Of a stretch of 64,000 bases of DNA, positions 10,174 to 22,759 are shown piece after piece. Origin of the DNA: Mortierella sp. BCC40632 (Eukaryota > Mortierellomycota > Mortierellomycetes > Mortierellales > Mortierellaceae). The notes below the pieces were generated by a model. It was not told the origin of the DNA. It did not search any database and saw only the letters and a list, made by a program, of their open reading frames with translations. Position 1 is the stretch's first letter. Each line of letters begins with the position of its first letter. The stretch lies in the NCBI GenBank assembly GCA_011634665.1, contig WAEK01000002.1, forward strand, positions 1,633,001-1,697,000, read 5' to 3'. Position numbers and translations under genes: made by a program.

Positions 10174-12995
10174 GAGTTTGCTCGAAAATCAAGAGCCAGT
10201 GGCTACGATTAAGCATCGACCCTTCTTTACCAATGACAGACAAGGTCGAAAGAGATATTCTTACAAACAACGAAATGAAGCGACTAAGAGGTACGATCCA
10301 CCAGACAAGCTGCTTCAATACCAGTGGAAACCTCACAGGGAAAATGCCGGTGCAGCCACGCAACTGGAGGGTAATACCAGTTCAACCATGCAACCGGGGG
10401 GGGATGCCAGTTCGAACACGCAACCGGGAGGAAATGTCAGTTCAACCACGCAACCGGTACCTGCGAAGAAGATACCAAAGATCCGAAACAAGATAAAAAC
10501 GCTAGTAAAAAAAAAACTGTTGCAGGAGATGGAATGGGAGCACCCCACGGTTTCCCTCGATATGGGCTCCCTCAAGACCAATGTTGAAAAGGCTGTCCCA
10601 GATCAAACACTTGCGAGCCAAGTTGTTTCATGTATCCAGAAAGCCGTCCGGGAAGCTTCTCGTGTCAAACGCCGATGCGAAGAACTCCTTGGCCGGCCGA
10701 TATCTCGATGTGATAGTGTTAGCTGATGGTGACATCTGTAATGAAGACCAAGCGTTCTTAGACTATCTTTGTCCTCACGAGGATGAAGACGAAAGCACCG
10801 GCGCAAGCGACGCGATTTGTGTGGAAGACTGCCCCGCAGACAAGGACAAAACAGGCGCGTTTATCCACTCACTTATGACTTATCTGTACAGCGGGAATCT
10901 CTCGACCAAGAAAAGCGGAACCGGTGCAGTAGTCAACAAGTTTATCAAGCGTCTACAAACTCTAGGCTTGTTACCTGAACCAGACGCGAAGGACTTTCTC
11001 AATCCACCAAACAAAAAAGACTTTACTCCGTCGTCACTTGTGAGATCGGTAGCCAAGCAACTCGCAACTGCATTGAAAGAAACACTGGCGGCAAGGCTGC
11101 CGAAAGCTCTCAGAAGAGGTTAGTAATCTTCGATATGACATCAATAATCAATAACTAGCCTGCCGAACCACTGACTCATACTTTTGTCATCAAAAATTAG
11201 CTATGCCGGCAAAGAGGACAAGGACGATGGCCCATCGTGTTTAATTTCGATATGGGAATGCGGAAGCACGTCCCGGTCTTCGAGTCATTCGCGTGGTTTA
11301 ACAGCCTCGTCGCCCGCCCGTGGCAGACAATCCCATTGTCACCTTTCGCAGATGGCTTTATGAATTTTACGGAGTACGAGGTGGGACAGTTTCTATCAAA
11401 GGTACCCGAGTTACAAGCACACCTAAAAAGGGGATAATGGATGGTACCGAGGAGAGCGAGTTTACACAAATAGCACTTGTCCGCGATTGGCTACCTGGAC
11501 AGGAACCCGGCAGCCTAATTAAGCACCTTATCTTGGATACCTCAGTGGAGGGACTCACCTCAAGACAGAAGGGAAAGGCAGGGTTAAAGGCATTGGTCCG
11601 GCACTTCACATTTCAACAGACCGAAGACCATATCAACGAACTCAGGGATCCCTCGTTTGACCCACGAGAGTACAATGAGAAAGGATACGTGTTACGAGGC
11701 TCCATTCAGACGAATGGGAGCTTGCTTCGGCTGCTTGCTTTCAAGATACGAGAGCTCAATTCAGTTCGCTTCAAGAGATACAGTGCAGCTCGCATGCCCA
11801 GTCGTATCACGTCGGATACCGGAGGAACTGACGGATTCTTGAAAGAAATACGAAATGTCGCAAGCTCTGTTCAGGATGTTCGTGAACTTTGGGATTGTTC
11901 GCAAGACGAAACCAAGGACGTTTCATATCTCGGTATCGACCTAGGCGTGACCTGCGTTGTTGGGGCATGTGCCATTCTACCCGACGGCAATAACCCCAAA
12001 AGCAGAAAAAGGAAGAATCGAGGCAAGAGAAAACGAGGAGGAAAAAGAAAACGAGGATGTAGAGGTGGCAAAAACAGACACGGCAAAACGATCAATATGG
12101 ATGTAGAAGAAAACGGACAAGAGATGGATAAGGATCGAGCTAGGTTTATCAACCTGGTTGTCAAACAAAAGGCAACTTACCAACCATTATTCAAATTCAG
12201 GCGATGGCTTGAAAAAAAAAAAACAACGCAAAACAATACCGGACCAGGATGGGCATGGCCCCAGGTCCATCAAAGATGTGGAATCTTTACTTCCGGCGCG
12301 ACGTGGCAAGGACTGTAGCATGTCTTCCTATTTCGATCAAGTAGCCAATTATTGGCAATACCTCGACAGTTTCTATAATGGTCACGACCAAACATTCAAT
12401 CGAATGAGGCGCTGTCTAAAACGAGAAATGGATACCGAGTACAGACTGATCACGGACAGCTTACTACGTATGGTCGGCGGTAACATTGGCGCGAGGCGCG
12501 ACAAATCCGACAAAGTGATAATTGGAATCGGTCTCGGGAATTTTCCTCAACATCTGGACTATCCTCGAGACACAGTTCATTCCTTGACTACTTCACTCGG
12601 AAGGTATGCACCAATCACGTTTACAATCAACTGGCCTGTCTCCTACACTGTACTGACAGTCTTCATTGGTACTTTGTGCATAGGCAAGGTCTCTCGGTTA
12701 TGTAGTTGTCGGAGTGAATGAATTTTATTCATCAAAAAAATGTCCAAGGTGCCAAAACTTTTTGGCACAAACAATCTCTATCCGGAGACTTTACTGCCAG
12801 AAGTGTCAATGGTTCCAGCACCGAGACCTGATTGCAGGCGAGAACATTGCAAGAGTCCTCAAAGGGTTTATCGAAACTCAAGAAAGGCCCGAATATCTCC
12901 AACCGACGGATATCAACGGCGTTGCTTTATGGAAGCGGCCAAGTCAGCCGCCGTGTCACAAGCGGAAGTGGCAAGAGATAGAAGGGGAACATTAG
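10174..12995 (+). pseudogene. Fanzor/TnpB-like RNA-guided nuclease module, copy 2 (frame-broken)
   Basis: The blocks are in order: a linker with imperfect repeats (10360-10450), a helical N-terminal region with LVRSVAKQL (11040), RDWLPGQEPG (11490), SYLGIDLG (11930, first RuvC Asp), a Lys/Arg-rich insert (12000-12080), IGIGLGNF (12530), GVNEFYSSKKCPRC (12714, candidate alternative Glu and CxxC), then CQKC and HRDLIAGEN (last Asp). An intron near 12613-12690 precedes the zinc finger, as in copy 1. Frame changes occur at a tandem GGCC GGCC near 10693, near 11400, and at the A12 run near 12215. In Fanzor1 proteins the canonical RuvC-II Glu is, from memory, replaced by a relocated one, and the IGIGLGNF / NEFY pattern fits that. 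Confidence 0.65.
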
Positions 12996-13019
12996 CTTAG
13001 GTCTCATAGGATTTTTTTG

Positions 13020-13128
13020 GTGTGTTGCACACACACAGAAGCATTTCGCTTCACTCAGATCGGCATGCAATCGCGGCTGAAAATACGGTGACGTAATTTC
13101 AGCCGCCGATGCGTGGCTTTCAAAAAAA
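13020..13128 (+). ncRNA. Candidate omega-like guide RNA scaffold / right end, copy 2
   Basis: It starts 24 nt after the Fanzor-like stop. Hairpin A pairs 13020-13024 with 13028-13032. Hairpin B pairs 13038-13042 with 13048-13052. Hairpin C pairs 13073-13082 with 13097-13106 (10 perfect bp, extendable outward with one bulge per side) and presents CGGTGACGTAA in its loop region. CCGATGCG and TCAAAAAAA follow, ending at 13128. The spacing from hairpin B to the CGGTGACGTAAT motif is 33 nt, against 35 nt in copy 1. Stem sequences of A and B differ between the copies while pairing is kept, which is what a selected RNA would show, although two sequences are few. Confidence 0.45.
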
Positions 13129-14050
13129 GAAAAAAAAATCCTCCCATACAATGAATTGAATATCTAAGATTTCTATCTACCTAGTTCAAATAGATCATAA
13201 ACGATGTCCAGCGCTTCTTTGGTAGATGACTTGAGGAGCCTCTTTTCCCCAACAACTGTGATAGAGAATATGCGGAGTGGGCATGGTAATTACAAAGCAT
13301 TGCCAGTGGATATCCCAGGCAAATAAACACTCATTTGTATAGAGCAACTAGGCGTTGCGTGCTTCAAGACTCTCGCACAGTCTTATTGACAGCTTTCCTA
13401 GAGCTTATGTCTTTTGCAAGCTCTTGAGTGTGCAAAAAGCCGGCGTTAACATCCTCCTATGGATCTAACACCAACTGTTACCTCCTGGGCGCGTTTCTTA
13501 AGCACTACCGACCTTTTCTACGCTTCGAGAAACTTTAATTTATTTGATCCCTCCTCCCATGCTCGGCTAAGCAGCCAGTCCTACTTTGGGTCTATTCGAT
13601 TCTTTGACCAGCTTAATCCGGAACCGAGCAAGTATGAACTGCAAGACTCTCTCCTTCGTGTCCTCTTTGATACTCCCAAGAACCGAATCTAATGAGCGTG
13701 AAGGCGGAGTGAGATAGCCACGAAATCGTGAACGAAAATTTTACACTTGGAGCTCGGTTGGCAGGAAGAGACAACACCTTTGGACTCCATGGTAAGAGAC
13801 TGGTGGCGACACTGAGGAATACTCTTTGGGAATTACAATCAGTATTGGTATCTTGAATACAAGAGGTAATGGATAGCTGTGTTGGCACTATTCCTTGGAA
13901 GTTAGAGCGAACCAAACTTTATAATGCAGTCACTCAGGTAAACAAAGGCTTTTTTTTTTTTTTTTTTTTTTTTTGTATTCCCTTACACTTTTCTTGTCCC
14001 CCGCCTTTCACTCTCTTACAAACCCATTACCATACCACCAGTAAAGGACA
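13129..14050. other. Intergenic, no supported gene
   Basis: Between the end of element 2 and Nsa1 there are only short frames without recognisable motifs, for example a 77-codon frame at 13459-13692, and a poly-T run at 13950-13974. I cannot support a gene here. Confidence 0.5.
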
Positions 14051-15732
14051 ATGTCATCTCGGCGGTTTTACACAGCAGATGAACAAGGGCTTGTCAAAGG
14101 TATAGCTCTTGGCATCAGCAAATGGCAACCTGTCATGAGAATTTAAACAAGCTTTGTCCTCCCCTCTCTTTCGAGTCCCAGACATCGACTTGGGAATGGA
14201 TGGCCTCAAGAAAGCATTCACTTATTAACCCTATTCCTGCTCTGGTTCCTAGTCGTCACCATCACAGAGCTACCACCAAAAAAGAGATATCGCAGGACGA
14301 GGGAGACACCAGAACCACCAAAGAAGTCCGAGCCAACCGTCGAGACATGGGGCACTCCTGATCGTGAGAAGGCTATTCAATTGATGTGCTGGGATCACCA
14401 AAAGAAGCATCTTGTTGTGGCCCGGAAGAACGGATCCCTGCAGCTAATTGACCCAAAGGACGGCTCAGTCACTCTGGAGCGTAAGCAAATTCTGACTAAA
14501 GTCGACAAGACAGAGACCACTTTTGTTGGACTTTTTGCCAACTCTGAGTAAGTAGCTTGACTAGGAGGATCAGGAGTGCAAGAATCGTATCCAACAGAGT
14601 ATAGCAGGAGACTAGAGGTACTGACACTCTGAGCACTACGCTTTTAAATTGTGTCTAGGTCTATCATTACTTGCACGAACACTGGACTTGTCTCTATCCA
14701 CTCGATCCAGGATGCGTCCTCAAAGCCAACAACCCTCGAAGTTGGCAAAGATATCTGCCGTATGAGGGTACACCCAAGAGACCATCACATCATTGCCACT
14801 GGAGGAAAAGAACAGGAGATGACGATTTGGGATCTCAATGCTCTTACCAACGGGGATTCGAAGGAAGGCGCTAAAAAGGGAAAGGCCGGCAAAGCTACAA
14901 AGGGAAAGGGCTCGTCGTCCACTGCAGCACAAAGCAACCCCAAGGAAGAAAATGGATCAGCGCGTTATAAATCCAAAGAGATTCTTTCCAAGGGACAGAT
15001 CTTTAAAGCCAAGAACGTAAAGAACGACAACCTTGATCTTCGAGTTCCTGTGTGGAATGTGGATTTCCAGTTCTTGAGCACATTTGAACACACACGGATT
15101 GCTGTTGGCACACGGAACCACCAGATTCGTGTGTATGATACAAAGACAGCAAGGCGACCTGTTGTAGACGCTGAAGTTGGAACCATGCCTGTTATTGCTC
15201 TAGCGAATGGCAAGGATGCGAGCGAAGTTGTCTTTTCGGATACAGTGACGAACGTTTACTCTGTTGATACCCTCTCAGGATCCGTTCTCGGCCAATATAA
15301 AGGTATGAACAATAGAAGGATCATCCAGGTCAAGACTAGACCTCACGCTCCCAGCCAGACCGGTGACTCACCATTGAACGCTGACTTTTATTTGATCTAA
15401 TAGGATTTACAGGTGTAGCGACAGCATTGGCAACTTTCCAACCTTTTGAAGACTCAGAGGCAATGCATTTGGTCACAGTGTCGATGGACCGATTCATGCG
15501 TGTACACGAGATGGACAAGACGCGGAAATTGCTTCACAAGGTCTATCTGAAGCAGAGGCTGACTGCTATCGTCGTTGGAGAATTTACACCTTATGAGCCA
15601 TCAAACGAGGACGAGGATGAGGCCGATAACAACGGCAATGATGACGATGATGGTATGAATGATGACGAGATCTGGCGCTCGATGAGCAAACTTGGATCGA
15701 AGAACAAAAAGCGTAAAGTCAGTAAAGAATAG
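14051..15732 (+). CDS. NSA1: Nsa1/WDR74-like WD40 ribosome biogenesis factor
   Basis: Four exons join in phase: 14051-14099, 14268-14547, 14659-15302 and 15404-15732, giving 433 aa. The start MSSRRFYTADEQGLVK and blocks such as WGTPDREKAIQLMCW, TGGKEQEMTIWDL, VGTRNHQIRVYDTKTARRPV and VSMDRFMRVHEMD are those of Nsa1 (human WDR74), a seven-blade WD40 protein of nucleolar pre-60S particles that works with the AAA-ATPase Rix7 in S. cerevisiae. A low-complexity Lys/Gly/Ser insert sits between blades near residues 195-230. The C-terminus is acidic and then basic (KNKKRKVSKE), suited to a nucleolar protein. Introns begin GTATAG, GTAAGT and GTATGA and end in AG. The gene is intact. Confidence 0.85.
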
Positions 15733-17062
15733 ATACCGCATGCTTCAACCACAGATCCAAAGTCAAGAAGTGCTTAAAAAATGCAGTACACCAGTACGGA
15801 GTGCTGTGCCACCCATTTAATTCTATTTTTCGCTTGTTCATCAGTGCAATTCACTGGACCACAGAGGGGGAGCTCGGAAAATCTAGGCATTATTTGTCAT
15901 CATACCTCTATGCTTGTTGTTGTTGTTGGGAAGGGGGGTGTGTGTGTGTGATAATAGGTGCTCAATGCGAAACGAGATGGAGAGTGATCCCTATGTCAAC
16001 GCTCGAGCTAGCTCTAGCTTAATCAATTGAGGACAGACAAGAAGTGTGGTCGCTAAGAGACTTGCTCTTCACACCAACTGTGGATACAAGAATTCTATTC
16101 CCGTCTTTCCGTCACAAATGCCGGTGAGCGCTAACCACAGACATATTGGCGAGTGATCAGCGGATACCCGAATCAGGGGTTGCCCAGTGGATGCTATAGC
16201 TGGTGAAGCTAGTCGTATCAGCAGCGCAACCAAAGTGGCCCGCCGGATCAGTAGAGAAAGCTCGACGGCGGACACGAGGGGGAGGAGAGAGTGAGCAACC
16301 CCATGGAAGATAAACGTTTATTAGACTTGGGTGGAACTTCTGCAGCTGAACCTGGCAAGGTTAGGGTTGGTGTAAATCCAAGGACAGATGTCTTTGACAT
16401 CGTCAGAGAGGGAGGAAGTCGTTGGAGGAGAGAAAAGATGCTGGATAATTGGAACTGGGTAAAAACTTGTCCTTCAGGTACACAACCGAATCCACACTAC
16501 GTCTCATCGCAAACTATTACACTGTCAGTGGGCAAAGCACAAAGCAGCACGGGCCATGTCAAGGGCTCACCCAACAAGTCCATAAAATCGCCAGTATTGA
16601 TCCGTCTCGGAGTGAAACCATAGCTCATGGCAACTTACTTTAGAGAGCGCACTTTTTCAACTGTATTCCAGAGACACGATATAGTTCGTCCTTGGAATTT
16701 TCAATGGCACAACAGAGATATCCCCTGTCGCTCGGCTCTATTAGTTTTTTTTGAAAAAAAAAAATTGTTAGGAGTTTAATCATCACGTGCATAAATGGTA
16801 AAAGAACCAAGATCCTCGTCTTTCAACCGAATGCACGAGTTGGCAAAGCACACGCCATGAATCTAGACGAATGCATCACAGCATTACCAAGATGTGAACG
16901 AGGCCTCCCTCGAGACAGTAATGCTTCCGTACTAAAGGATCTATAGTATTATGGGAATTGGGAGGGGATTATCAGTGACTTTGGACATTGAGTTCCTTAT
17001 ACTTTTCCTTTTTCTTTCTTTAAAAAAAAAAAAAAAAAAAAAAAGTCTTTAGTCCGCTGCAG
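15733..17062. other. Intergenic, no supported gene (may hold the first exon of the next gene)
   Basis: The region has a GT-rich stretch near 15935-15950, short homopolymers and a poly-A run at 17022-17044. A 110-codon frame opens at 16291 but shows no family motif. The missing 5' exon of the C2H2 gene that follows should be in this stretch, but I could not place it. Confidence 0.4.
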
Positions 17063-19254
17063 CCGCTTCCTGATCCATACTCGCTAGAACTTGTCTCGGA
17101 ATATTCCCGCTTCAGCACCTCTTCAGATGACCCATTGCCTAGTGCAGTACGGATAAATGACAACAAGAGTAGCAATAATGGAAGAGCGTCTACTCCCTCC
17201 AACTCTAGCTCAACTCCTTCATCGAATGCTTCACGCAATACGACCAACCCTTCCGTCCCCCCATCCTCGAACGATGGCCGCCTTTACTGCTCCGCCTGCA
17301 AAAAGTCGTTTGGAACGGAAGCGACCTGGAACAGTCACCAAATGAGCGCCAAGCACTTGGCTGCTGTCAAGGAAGCTGACAAAAAGAGTAAAGGCTCCTC
17401 TGCCAAAGCAACTGGAGGCCGCGGAGGCACCAAGGGGAATTCTGGAGGCAACTCCTCATCAAAACCCAATGCTGCTACCACTTCTACTAGTGCTAGAACG
17501 GAGAAGGATGAGCACCCAGAGGTCAAGGAGGCTTTAGCAACATTCCGCAAGATTGAAAAGGTTGTCAACGAGAACCCATCTATGTCTGCCACACTCCTCT
17601 GGAAGATTGCCAAAGGTATCGCTATTTAATCCTATATCTGGCCAGTCCCCAGAGAAGGCATAGGTTCAGGCTGGAAGAAAAGGTCTATAATTGAATCGTT
17701 CAATGATTTCAAATTCTTATGCGTCTCTTTCTGCTTCCCCATAGCGCTGTGGTCACATCGTCAGAGTCAGGAGACAGCAAGGGTTCTCCAGCTTTTGATC
17801 CGCACCCTGACAACCCTTCAACAAACAGCAAGTACTTCAAACGCGACACCCGCAATCCCAGGGGCTCTGACGCCAACACAAATCAGCATGACGCTCTATC
17901 TTTCAAGACTGTCCCTCGCGCGACTGATCGTGTATACTTCACCATTGTTGGCTTCTCAGTACTTTCAGGAGGCGATCCAAGGACGCTGGCAAATCGGATC
18001 GGATGACTTTCAGACAATGCGCGAGGTAGGGGCTGATTGTATTTATTCATTTGGTAAAACTGTAGTACCCAAAAAAAAAAAAAAAAAAAAAAAAAAACTC
18101 ATTCTCTATTGTTTTTCGACCTCTTGATGGACTCTACTTGACCCGGATACTCTTCACTGGCCCCGATGGTTCCACACTGAATTACATTGAACCTCTTCAA
18201 AAAAAAAATTCGTCCGCTGCCGTAAAAGATGGTTGCAACCAGCTCTGTCGCTCACTTGATCGCCCACTGTAGAACACTTCTCTCTACTAATAGCAAAACC
18301 GAAAAGCTTATGCACCCAACAACCCCTATTTCATCACAAGAAACTCCCAATACTGCAGCCAAAAAGCCAACTGATCCAAACCTCAAACTTATCACCATCC
18401 TCCTAGAAGGAGCTAGTCTTGCGGCTCAATCACCCTCTGTGGTTCGGGACAACCGGGACTCTAAAACGACCACGACAACAATTACGGAGCGACTCTTAAC
18501 TTTGACACCGATCGACCGAGAGTTGGCTGAAACAGCCATTGTTTTGTTCACAATGGCGCTATGTTTGTCAGAAGCTCAAGGAGAAGGATCTGGTGGTACT
18601 TCTTCCACAGCAAACGCTGGCTTGGAATCGTCTCAGGTTTTGACTATAACCAGGGATGAGACAGCAGCAGTGATTATCCTACGCAAATTGGCAACTCTCT
18701 TTCGACAACTTCGGATGGGCTATTCTGCCTCGGCTTGCATGATCCGAGCAAGTGAAATGAGTGAGTCGGACCAAAAAGAGGTGGATCAGACGAGTCAAGA
18801 TAGGGGCCTCTGGGATTTGATGCAGGCTCTTGTGTGGGCGATGGAATCGGCCGACTTTGTGAGGATGCAGCGGGTGGTTGACCTGCTGCGTAATCAAGAT
18901 CTTACAAGATCCTTGGATGTCCAGGTAATTGGAACGCCAGGATTTATAGAGAATAGAGAAGCATTATTTTTATCCATGAAGCTAACCTTTTTTTTTTAAA
19001 AAAAAAATGATAACTAGACAATGGTCAAGGTTGCGAATGCAGTCATTTCTCAAGATAACGAATATCTAACCAACGAAGCTCAGCGAGCAATTGAGCACTT
19101 AATACTGCTCATCCAGGAGAGCAGTATAGTGGAGGCGAGAGCCGATTTAGACGCGTCTCAAGAGACACCACTGGCAGTCTTGCTGATCTGTCGTCATAAC
19201 AGTCCTTCGAGTTGTATCTCTATCCTTCAACGAGTCCAACGACTCGTTCGATAA
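17063..19254 (+). CDS. C2H2 zinc-finger protein of unknown function, 5' end not placed
   Basis: Exons join in phase: about 17063-17615, 17745-18025, 18230-18924 and 19018-19254. The first has one C2H2 finger (LYCSACKKSFGTEATWNSH, then a second His in AKH), of the widely spaced type that often binds RNA or double-stranded RNA, flanked by Ser/Asn-rich linkers. The rest is helical, with segments such as ALWSHRQSQETARVLQLLIRTL and KLATLFRQLRMGYSASACMIRA that look like an alpha-solenoid. The initiator ATG is not seen; the frame enters after a likely acceptor at 17062, just 3' of a poly-A run. The ATG at 18230 sits at an exon start and is probably internal. The gene ends 160 bp from the 3' end of the RhoGEF gene, tail to tail. 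I do not recognise the family. Confidence 0.6.
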
Positions 19255-19413
19255 ACTTAATAATTGATCATAAGTTGTGGCTCCAGATTGCTCAATGGCT
19301 TTCATTTTCTTTTTTCTTTTTTTTTTATCATGTCTTCAAAAAGTAGAAGCATAGATGCAAATTAGACTACGTATTATGTGTAATTGATTTGGAAAGGGGT
19401 CGTCCTTGATCTT

Positions 19414-19461
19414 TTAAGGGAATGCTCCTGATCCCCAAGGAGCAGAATATTGCCCTCCGTA

Positions 19462-19497
<36 letters not shown>

Positions 19498-22400
19498 TTG
19501 CTGTTGCTGGTATTGGGTATGGTTCAAGCTCTGATTCGAGCCATTGTGATGAACGCCTAAACCTTGGTCGGCAACTGTTGGGTAGGGATGGTATGTTGCA
19601 GAGTATGGATGCGGAGATTGTGGTTGAGGTTGGTCATGTCCAGTATAAATTGGCTGAGGATACATTCGAGGAGAAGGTCGAGGACCCATCGAAGGACTCT
19701 GTTGTCCCATTCCATGACCCAGGTTCGTGTTCGAGTGGTTAAACTGATACTGCTGCTGTTGATATACTTGATGCTGAGTAAAGCTCGTGTTCTGCTGATA
19801 GTGCTCATGACCGTTTGTGGAGTGGACATGCGAGGTCAGGACTGCGGGGGTAGAGATTCCAGCAGATAGGACCGGTGCCAAAGGGGCCGACATGAGATGA
19901 GCTGATGCGCGTTTAGCCTGCATCTGTAGTTGTTGCTGATATTGATTCTGAATTCCAGAGGGACCAAAGGGACTGCCAGGATGACGGTCAAGCGTGTCAA
20001 ATGCGGCCTTGGCCGGTGGAGGCGAAGGAACCAATTTGACCACATGTCGTACTTCAGGGTTGTTGGGATCAGACATGACTAACTGGATCACTACATTCCC
20101 GTTCGCATCCTGGTTAGAGTACAATCGACGGATGTGGTCACCGAGGATGAGTTGTTCCAATGCGCCTGTCTCAACATGTCGAACCTCAACAAAGTCGTCT
20201 TCAAACGCCAAGATGTATGGGTAAGAAAGAGCAAAGGATTCGGGTTTTCCTTCCCATTCGATCAGCTCATTCTTTGCCAGCTGTCCCTTTTTGGTCATCT
20301 TAAATGCAAATTCTAAAGTTCAAAACAACAGAGATGAAGAAAGAGAGTTAATAAATGGAAAAAAAATGAGGCCATACTGATGCATTAGCTTGACAGACTC
20401 AAGAAATAGTCAGAGAACATACCACTATAGCACATCAAGAACTCCTCAGAGTTGAGCTTGAACATGCTGATAGGTACAGCATTTGGTCTGGCCTCCAAGA
20501 ACCCATAGCCGGGCTCCTTGCGTGAAGGGAAAACCTGAGTGTTGCCTAGATTATCCAACATCAGGATCTCAAAGCCCTTTGGACAGACCACACAAACCAT
20601 CTTGGCCAACATCAACAACTGAGAAGAATCCGAGCCCACATAAAATTCGCGGTAGAGCTTGAACCAGTCCGACTTGTTCGACTTTCCAAACGAAAGACTG
20701 AAAGTGCCTCGATGTTGACCTGCATTTTCTACGGGCTCATATGCTGAGAAATGGGACTCTCCTGCATTCTTCTTTTTCATTGTGATCACCAGAGTCTTGC
20801 CTGCGCAGACTCCTGCCGTGAAAAACTGGACACTCTTGCCCAATTGGTGACCAATCTGGAGCGACTTTTCCGAGTTGGGATCAAGACAGCTCAAATTAAA
20901 GACCTTGAGGACCTTGCCTGCAAGGACCAACAAGATGTGGTGCGCCTCTAGGACACTGATCTGGCTGATAGACTGCAGACCACGAATGGCCAACCTAAAG
21001 CTGTAGGGATCGCCCTCCATTCCCACAAAGACTCCTTCATCGGTTCCCAAAACAACACGCATCTTTCCGTCCAGAACGTTCAGATAAGGTGCAGAGCAGG
21101 TCACACGTCGGCCATCCAAGGGGTTATGAACCAGGTGGTCCGAGGGAATTGGAGGAGCCGCATTCATATGAGTAATGATCATTGTCTTAAAGATGTTGGT
21201 CGTGGCCACGGCTTCTTGTCGACGGGCCTGTGCAATTGCAAACTGCTCCAAGAATTGGTCCTTGTCTGCTGGCATCATAAACAAAGTGAAGCTGCGACCG
21301 CGCCGACCTCGGTGTTCCAAATTCACAGAGGCCGTAAACCGAGTCTCCTGGAATCCGACACGGTAGACGAGCGAATTGTCATGAGGAGACATGAATGTGG
21401 AGTGACGATTTCCAGAGGAAGTTGATCGAGTGCTATTGTTAAGCTTCCTGCCTTGTGTCTGGTCACGAACGTTCGGGCTCACATATGCTTTGCCGTCGTC
21501 AGTCGTGACCCTTACGAGTTCCAGTGGGATGGGCTATTATTAATGCAAGGAGAATAGATTGGTCAGCACGCTTTCAAACACTCTGGGCTGAATCAATACG
21601 TATCTACTCATGATAACAACTTACGTTCTTGGAGATTTGGTACACAACGCCCTCCTTCTCGCCAAGTCGATCACGCTTCTCCTTGGTCATCAAGATGACA
21701 TGGTCAAAGAGGAAGAGTCGTAACTCGATGGTTTGCACTTCCAGATGGGATCGTCGTCGGACAACACACTCAAAGTGTAGCTTTCGAGATCTCTCAGTCA
21801 ACTTAAGATCCTGAGGTGGCGTACCCGACTTCCACACAAACTTATCACCGACCTTGAGTAATCGAAGTCTTTGGTTGCCATCAGCCATGCGGGCATCAAC
21901 TTTCTTGCCCAAATCAGTGCAGACCCTGATGACCTCCTCAACCACAGCACGGTCAGGCACACCTTCATCAGTCCTCTTGACAACTTCCCTGAGCAAGAGT
22001 GGGTATCGAGGAATGCGCTGATAGGGCTGACCAATAAAATGTCGAAGATTCAACCGACGCGCCTCTGGGTGACGCGTACATTCCTTAAGGAACTGCGCAA
22101 ACCGAGGGTTCTGCTCCTCTTCCCTCTTATAAGCATATTCTGCAAGTGCAATCCGGGGAATGTAATTGGCATACTCCTGTTCAAATCCTGTGATATGCGC
22201 CAACAAGATATCACCAATCGATTCTACCAATGGCTGCTGCTCCTGTCGAGCACGGAGATCCTCGAGCAGACGCTTGTTCAACGCAAGGATTCCCTTAAAG
22301 TTGAGGAAGACGTCTTCGATCAAAGTCTCTCTCTTTACGGGATCGACAATGTCTCTGGTTCGCAAAGGAATGATAAAGATCTAGTAGATAATAGTCAGAG

Positions 22401-22722
22401 AATATCGCGTCCGGGGGAGCAAAAACTCTCGACGATGAGTATCCATGAGGAGTGTAATTGGTGGGGTCATTGGGGGAAGGTTAAATGAATCAAGAGGCCC
22501 TGGCTAGGTTTCTAAAATAAGAGTCAACATACCTCCTCCATAAGTTCCAGGTCGCGACAATAGTTGTGTTCAGTGTGAATGACCTCAAAGATAGCCTCCT
22601 GTCTGTTTCGTTCCTGCTTGGAAGCATTGGCGACGATACTTGCGGGGACAGAGTTGGCCCAGACCTTCTCCTGCGAACTCAACATTGACACATCGCTGTG
22701 GTGCCTCTCTAGCTCAGTCGCC

Positions 22723-22759
<37 letters not shown>

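Noticed and set aside
6173..13128. The two conserved ends as terminal inverted repeats of one element
   Set aside because: They are in direct, not inverted, orientation, each behind its own Fanzor-like gene, so they are homologous ends of two units.
13459..13692. A 77-codon frame before Nsa1
   Set aside because: No homology or splice evidence, and it overlaps a minus-strand frame of similar quality.
16291..16623. A 110-codon frame starting MSNPMEDKRLL
   Set aside because: It might hold the missing first exon of the C2H2 gene, but no splice pattern joins it convincingly.
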